Part shown: positions 60,767 through 64,000 of the stretch, one piece after another
How the letters are laid out: each line of letters opens with the position of its first letter
Position numbering within the stretch: the first letter of the stretch is position 1
Assembly (NCBI RefSeq): GCF_040222815.1
Contig: NZ_JAVKCH010000057.1
Span: 1 to 64,000 of the forward strand
Length of the DNA: 64,000 nucleotides
Reading direction: 5' to 3'
From: Imperialibacter sp040222815
GTDB lineage: Bacteria; Bacteroidota; Bacteroidia; Cytophagales; Cyclobacteriaceae
Program-made: the position numbers and the translations under genes
Notes under the pieces: generated by a model
What the model saw: the letters and a program-made list of their open reading frames with translations, nothing else
What the model was told of the DNA's origin: nothing
Databases searched by the model: none

Positions 60767-61881
60767 TGCAAAAAGGCACGCACTCTACGAAAAGATTACC
60801 ATTTCTCTTTTTCTACGTCTTCGTGTTCTATTCCAGCGCTTTCGGCCAGGCACCGGACAGCCTCGATATCATGATTGGCCAAATGATCATGATTGGTCTG
60901 GAGGAAAGACAATCTGTTAAAAAGGGAGATTTGCTTCTGCAGGCCATTGAAGATGGCAAAGTGGGTGGGGTGATCTACTTTGAGAAAAACCTGACCAAAA
61001 CCAATACCGCTGAGAATCTCCGGCAGCTCAACAACACGTTGAAATATGCGTCGGCTATTCCTCTGTGGATTGCCATTGATGAGGAGGGTGGAAGAGTCAA
61101 CCGGCTTAAGCCAAAGTACGGATTTGTCACAACAAAGTCGGCGCAGGAACTGGGCAAGCAAGGCATTCCCGACAGCACTTATGCCCAGGCCAAGCGTATG
61201 GCTGTTCAGCTACGTGAATTGGGTTTTAACCTCAACTTTGCTCCATCGGTGGATGTAGCAGTGAGCCCCGACAACCCTGTGATTGTGAAACTGGGCAGGT
61301 CTTTTAGCAGTAACGCTGACTCCGTGGCCCTGCATGCGGCAGCGTTCATCAAGGCCCACCAGGAAGAAAGCATCGTCACTTCCATCAAGCACTTTCCCGG
61401 CCACGGCAGCTCCAGCAAAGACACACACAGCAGCATGGCCGACGTGAGCAATAGCTGGCAATTTGGCGAAATCAGACCTTTTAAGCTTCTTATAGATGAA
61501 GGGCGCTTGGACGCTGTGATGTCGGCGCATATTGTGAATGCGCACCTCGATCCTGATTCGTTGCCGGCCACGCTGTCAAAGAAAATCGTTCAAAACATCC
61601 TCAGAGACTTCATCGGTTTCGACGGGGTTGTTTTCTCCGACGATATGCAAATGCATGCTATCAGCAAACACTATGGCATGGACAAGGCGATTGAGTTGGC
61701 CATCAACGCAGGTGTAGATATGCTGCTGATTTGCAACAATGTGGGGCAAACAGAAAGATATTCAGCGAACCAAATCCATCAGATCATCCGGGGAAAGGTA
61801 GAAAATGGCGAAATCTCAAAAGACAGAATCAAGCAATCTTATGACAGAATAGTGAAGCTGAAGAGGGCCAGAGGATATTAA
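60766..61881 (+). CDS. NagZ-like family 3 beta-N-acetylglucosaminidase
   Basis: The 371-aa enzyme has a signal peptide (LPFLFFYVFVFYSSAFGQ) and a GH3 barrel. The NagZ signature KHFPGHGSSSKDTH (from about 208) carries the acid/base His-Asp dyad, and VVFSDDMQMHAI (D292/D293) the nucleophile. It should cleave GlcNAc from muropeptides in cell-wall recycling; being exported, it acts outside the cytoplasm. No beta-lactamase-like domain is attached. Its ATG overlaps the hepT stop, and its end overlaps the convergent exbD gene by 4 bp. Confidence 0.86.
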   Translation: MQKGTHSTKRLPFLFFYVFVFYSSAFGQAPDSLDIMIGQMIMIGLEERQSVKKGDLLLQAIEDGKVGGVIYFEKNLTKTNTAENLRQLNNTLKYASAIPLWIAIDEEGGRVNRLKPKYGFVTTKSAQELGKQGIPDSTYAQAKRMAVQLRELGFNLNFAPSVDVAVSPDNPVIVKLGRSFSSNADSVALHAAAFIKAHQEESIVTSIKHFPGHGSSSKDTHSSMADVSNSWQFGEIRPFKLLIDEGRLDAVMSAHIVNAHLDPDSLPATLSKKIVQNILRDFIGFDGVVFSDDMQMHAISKHYGMDKAIELAINAGVDMLLICNNVGQTERYSANQIHQIIRGKVENGEISKDRIKQSYDRIVKLKRARGY

Positions 61882-62330
61882 ATATTTTCCTTCGACCTGT
61901 ACAACACCTTTCTTGCATTCGACTTTCTCAGTTCCTGTTGTATGTCGGCGATCAGCCCCATTTTCACTGCCTCATCTGCTTTCAGCACAATGATGATCTG
62001 GTCTTTGTAAGCCTCCGGTAGGGTGGCTTTTTCCTGGTTGACCCATTGCACCAATTCGCTGACTTTCAAATAGTGGCTCCCGTCGGAAATCAAGGGCTCC
62101 GTGCCTAGCCGGGCATTTGCTGGCAGGCCCACCTGAAGCTCCCTGATAAGGGTCTTCATTTCAGCCTTGTTGATATGCTTCGCCTTGGGCACTTCGTACT
62201 TTACCAGCTTTTCGTCTGTTCTGATGACAGCCGTCACCATAAAAAAGAACAGCAGTAAGAAGACGATATCAGGAAGTGAAGCCGTTGAAATCTCGGCGTT
62301 GAGTATGGTTTTTCTTCTAAAAGCGTTCAT
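61878..62330 (-). CDS. ExbD/TolR-like transport protein (second copy)
   Basis: The 150-aa protein has one N-terminal membrane helix with the conserved Asp (ISTASLPDIVFLLLFFFMV) and a periplasmic ExbD-like domain (LPEAYKDQIIIVLKADEAVKMG). ExbD works with ExbB to power TonB with the proton gradient. The start is at 62330 (MNAFRR); the frame extends 8 codons upstream into the other exbD gene. It lies 4 bp after the first exbD. No exbB or tonB is near. Confidence 0.85.
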   Translation of the reverse strand: MNAFRRKTILNAEISTASLPDIVFLLLFFFMVTAVIRTDEKLVKYEVPKAKHINKAEMKTLIRELQVGLPANARLGTEPLISDGSHYLKVSELVQWVNQEKATLPEAYKDQIIIVLKADEAVKMGLIADIQQELRKSNARKVLYRSKENI

Positions 62331-62334
62331 GGCG

Positions 62335-62883
62335 TTACTTGTTTGGTTCTGCAATGGATATGTTCATCGGTATCCCTTCTTTTCCCTTTTCGTACAAGGC
62401 TAGCTGCCGGGGATTGTCCAGGTCGAGATGTCGGTACTGGTCACCAGATAATCCTACCCTTTCCCCATATATATCGTAGTAAGCACCTTTCAATTCGTCC
62501 AGCACCGCAATAAAAGCTGCGTAGTCTGTACCACGGTTTGACTTTAGCGATACAATGGCCTTTTTAGGAGACTCGGCCAGGTCGCTGGCTGCGCCAGGGT
62601 TCAAAATGAACATCTTTACCTCGGCCTTAAGCCCAGCAAGGTCTTCTCTTGGTTCGTCCTGGATCAAAAACTGATTTTTAGAGTTGATGCTTATTTTGAA
62701 AAGGTTCCTGTCATTCACCGGCATCACCTCCTGCTTTTCCTTATCAGGCGGCAGCGTAATCATGAGCCCCTTCTCCTGAAGGATAGTGGTGGAGACAAGA
62801 AAAAATATGAGAAGCAGAAAAGCGATGTCCGCCATTGAGCCTGTATTGACTGGCTCCTGGTTTAGTTTTCGGGTGATTTTCAT
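62335..62883 (-). CDS. ExbD/TolR-like transport protein (first copy)
   Basis: The 182-aa protein has the membrane helix with conserved Asp (TGSMADIAFLLLIFFLVST) and a periplasmic domain containing IVSLKSNRGTDYAAFIAVLDELK, which is the ExbD core. It precedes the second exbD by 4 bp. Paired exbD genes are common in Bacteroidota. The usual exbB partner is not directly upstream; a response regulator gene is there instead. Confidence 0.85.
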   Translation of the reverse strand: MKITRKLNQEPVNTGSMADIAFLLLIFFLVSTTILQEKGLMITLPPDKEKQEVMPVNDRNLFKISINSKNQFLIQDEPREDLAGLKAEVKMFILNPGAASDLAESPKKAIVSLKSNRGTDYAAFIAVLDELKGAYYDIYGERVGLSGDQYRHLDLDNPRQLALYEKGKEGIPMNISIAEPNK

Positions 62884-62949
62884 GTGTTTAGGCTTTTTTA
62901 CCTGTATAATCAGGAAGAAGCCTAAAAGTCACAGTTTGATTTGGCCTTT

Positions 62950-63576
62950 TTACACCAGATTGTTTGCATAAGCAAACTTGATCAGGCCAACAAGAGAGTT
63001 GGTCTTTGTTTTTCGAAAGATATTTTTGCGATGAGTTTCCACTGTACGTTCACTGATGAACAGTTCTTCAGCAATGTCCTTATTCGTATATTCTTTCGCT
63101 ATCAGCTTCAGTATTTCCCTTTCCCGTTCGGTGAGCAGTTTTCCTTCATCGGGGTTTTGCAAGCTTTGTATTAGCAGCGTATTAATCTCACTACTCAGAT
63201 AAGTTCTGCCAGCCATTATTTGGTCAAGCGCCGCAATAAGCTCCTTCTGTGAGTCCTTTTTTAGCAAGTAACCCTTAATGCCCTCCTTCAGAATTTCCTT
63301 TACCAGATGCCCTTCATCGTGCATACTCATAATGAGGATTTTCACCTCTGGTTTTATGCGTTGCATCACTTTTACCAGCCCCAGGCCGTCCATCCCAGGT
63401 AAGCTGTAGTCCGAAATGAGAATGTCAACCGGTTCGTTCTGAAGGTATTTCAAAGCATCCTCGGCGGTAGAAGCAGTGCCAGCGACTTCATACTCGTCGG
63501 TAGCGTTGAGCAACGACTTGACACCATCCATGAGGATGGCATGGTCATCGACCAGGTACACCTTTGTTCTATTCAT
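62950..63576 (-). CDS. NarL/LuxR-family response regulator
   Basis: The 208-aa regulator has a receiver domain (phospho-acceptor near D56 in DILISDYSLPGMDG; Lys in YLLKKDS) and a LuxR-type helix-turn-helix (LTEREREILKLIAKEYTNKDIAEELFISERTVETHRKNIF, given here as its known signature start LTEREREIL and end ERTVETHRKNIF). The kinase encoded just upstream, cut by the window end, is its partner. The frame extends 20 codons above the ATG at 63576. Confidence 0.9.
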   Translation of the reverse strand: MNRTKVYLVDDHAILMDGVKSLLNATDEYEVAGTASTAEDALKYLQNEPVDILISDYSLPGMDGLGLVKVMQRIKPEVKILIMSMHDEGHLVKEILKEGIKGYLLKKDSQKELIAALDQIMAGRTYLSSEINTLLIQSLQNPDEGKLLTEREREILKLIAKEYTNKDIAEELFISERTVETHRKNIFRKTKTNSLVGLIKFAYANNLV

Positions 63577-63711
63577 TTTTCTAGTTCCGCTAAACTTCTG
63601 GATGAATTTAGAGGAAATATTGCTGAAAGGCTTCATGTCTGAAAATTAGTCAGGCAATCAATTTTTCAACATCCCCCCGGCAGGTGATTTTGCACTACGT
63701 ACCAGCCCTTA

Positions 63712-64000
63712 CTAAAACAGCGCATAGGTAAGCAATGTTTCCACTTTGTTAGCGCCCGTTTTCGATTGATCTCCCTTTAGAATAGCCGGAACGTTCACCG
63801 TTAGCATCGTACCTTTTCGGCCTGGGGCCGTGTCCAGATCAATTGTGCCTTTCATAAGATTAGTGCGTGACTGCAAGTTTTTCCACCCGTTTCCCTGGCC
63901 CATTTTTAGTATTTTTTCGTCGAAGCCAATGCCGTCGTCTTCGATAGTAAGCGTTATCTCTGCCTCGTCACGTGTGATTTGAATAAAAAGGTTTTTGGCA
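63712..64000 (-). CDS. Sensor histidine kinase, C-terminal end (truncated by window)
   Basis: Only the end of the protein is visible. It is a HATPase domain of the NarL-kinase type: EDDGIGFDEKI, then GQGNGWKNLQSRTNLMKG and GRKGTMLTVNVP. The gene continues beyond 64000. It is followed by the NarL-type regulator, with which it forms a two-component pair. Confidence 0.8.
   Translation of the reverse strand, partial: AKNLFIQITRDEAEITLTIEDDGIGFDEKILKMGQGNGWKNLQSRTNLMKGTIDLDTAPGRKGTMLTVNVPAILKGDQSKTGANKVETLLTYALF

Overview
The window is a chromosomal piece of a Bacteroidota genome, most likely order Cytophagales. The evidence is the gene families: type IX secretion (T9SS) sorting domains, a TonB-dependent receptor with its lipoprotein, the nusB-ytxH-DUF1573-yajC-ybbR-coaE cluster, a fused MurF-alanine racemase, DUF4783, LytTR and HisKA_2 signalling proteins, and promoters of the Bacteroidota type (TTG, about 20 bases, TAnnTTTG). 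I cannot name the genus with confidence.

Layout. Positions 1-5600 are accessory and rich in repeats: a putative zinc peptidase, a striking 22/23-bp phased repeat array, degenerate intergenic repeats, a PIN-domain toxin-antitoxin pair lying between two ~178-bp direct repeats, a long perfect hairpin, and a beta-propeller lipoprotein. 5.6-18.7 kb holds two giant secreted proteins (2334 and 1408 aa), with a small secreted protein and a membrane-bound winged-helix regulator between them. 18.8-22 kb is a TPR histidine kinase with a LytTR response regulator. 22-29.4 kb is housekeeping: an ABC exporter, leucine dehydrogenase, then the nusB to coaE cluster. 29.3-33.1 kb holds a T9SS cargo protein divergent from an OmpR-type two-component system. 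33.2-37.4 kb holds a divergent HisA-like protein and a TonB receptor/lipoprotein operon. 37.5-47.2 kb holds the csaA-GNAT-murF/alr operon and a feoA-feoB-mutS-like-purK-purE run. 47.3-54.9 kb holds TerC, a Fur-family regulator, an ABC exporter, a universal stress protein, phosphoglycerate mutase and DUF4783. 55-64 kb holds a VPS10-like propeller, DinB, a ceramidase-like protein, a MntA/HepT pair, a NagZ-like glycosidase, two ExbD proteins and a NarL-type two-component system cut by the window end.

The most interesting signal is regulatory. Two unrelated-looking intergenic regions (13253-13380 and 30650-30771) have the same geometry to within 1 bp. Each has a divergent secreted-protein gene, a TAnnTTTG element, four short direct repeats (GTAAA or GTTAA) spaced 10-11 bp, a second TAnnTTT(G/A) element, and a start codon 12 bp from it. 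Both downstream genes lead to an OmpR-type winged helix with a very similar recognition helix. I read this as one regulatory module in two versions, a one-component membrane regulator and a two-component system, each paired with an exported protein.

Other points worth attention are the HisA-like protein that lacks the catalytic Asp, the ceramidase-like protein with Gly at the expected nucleophile position, and the phased TTGCGCAA array. I saw no tRNA, rRNA or CRISPR array.
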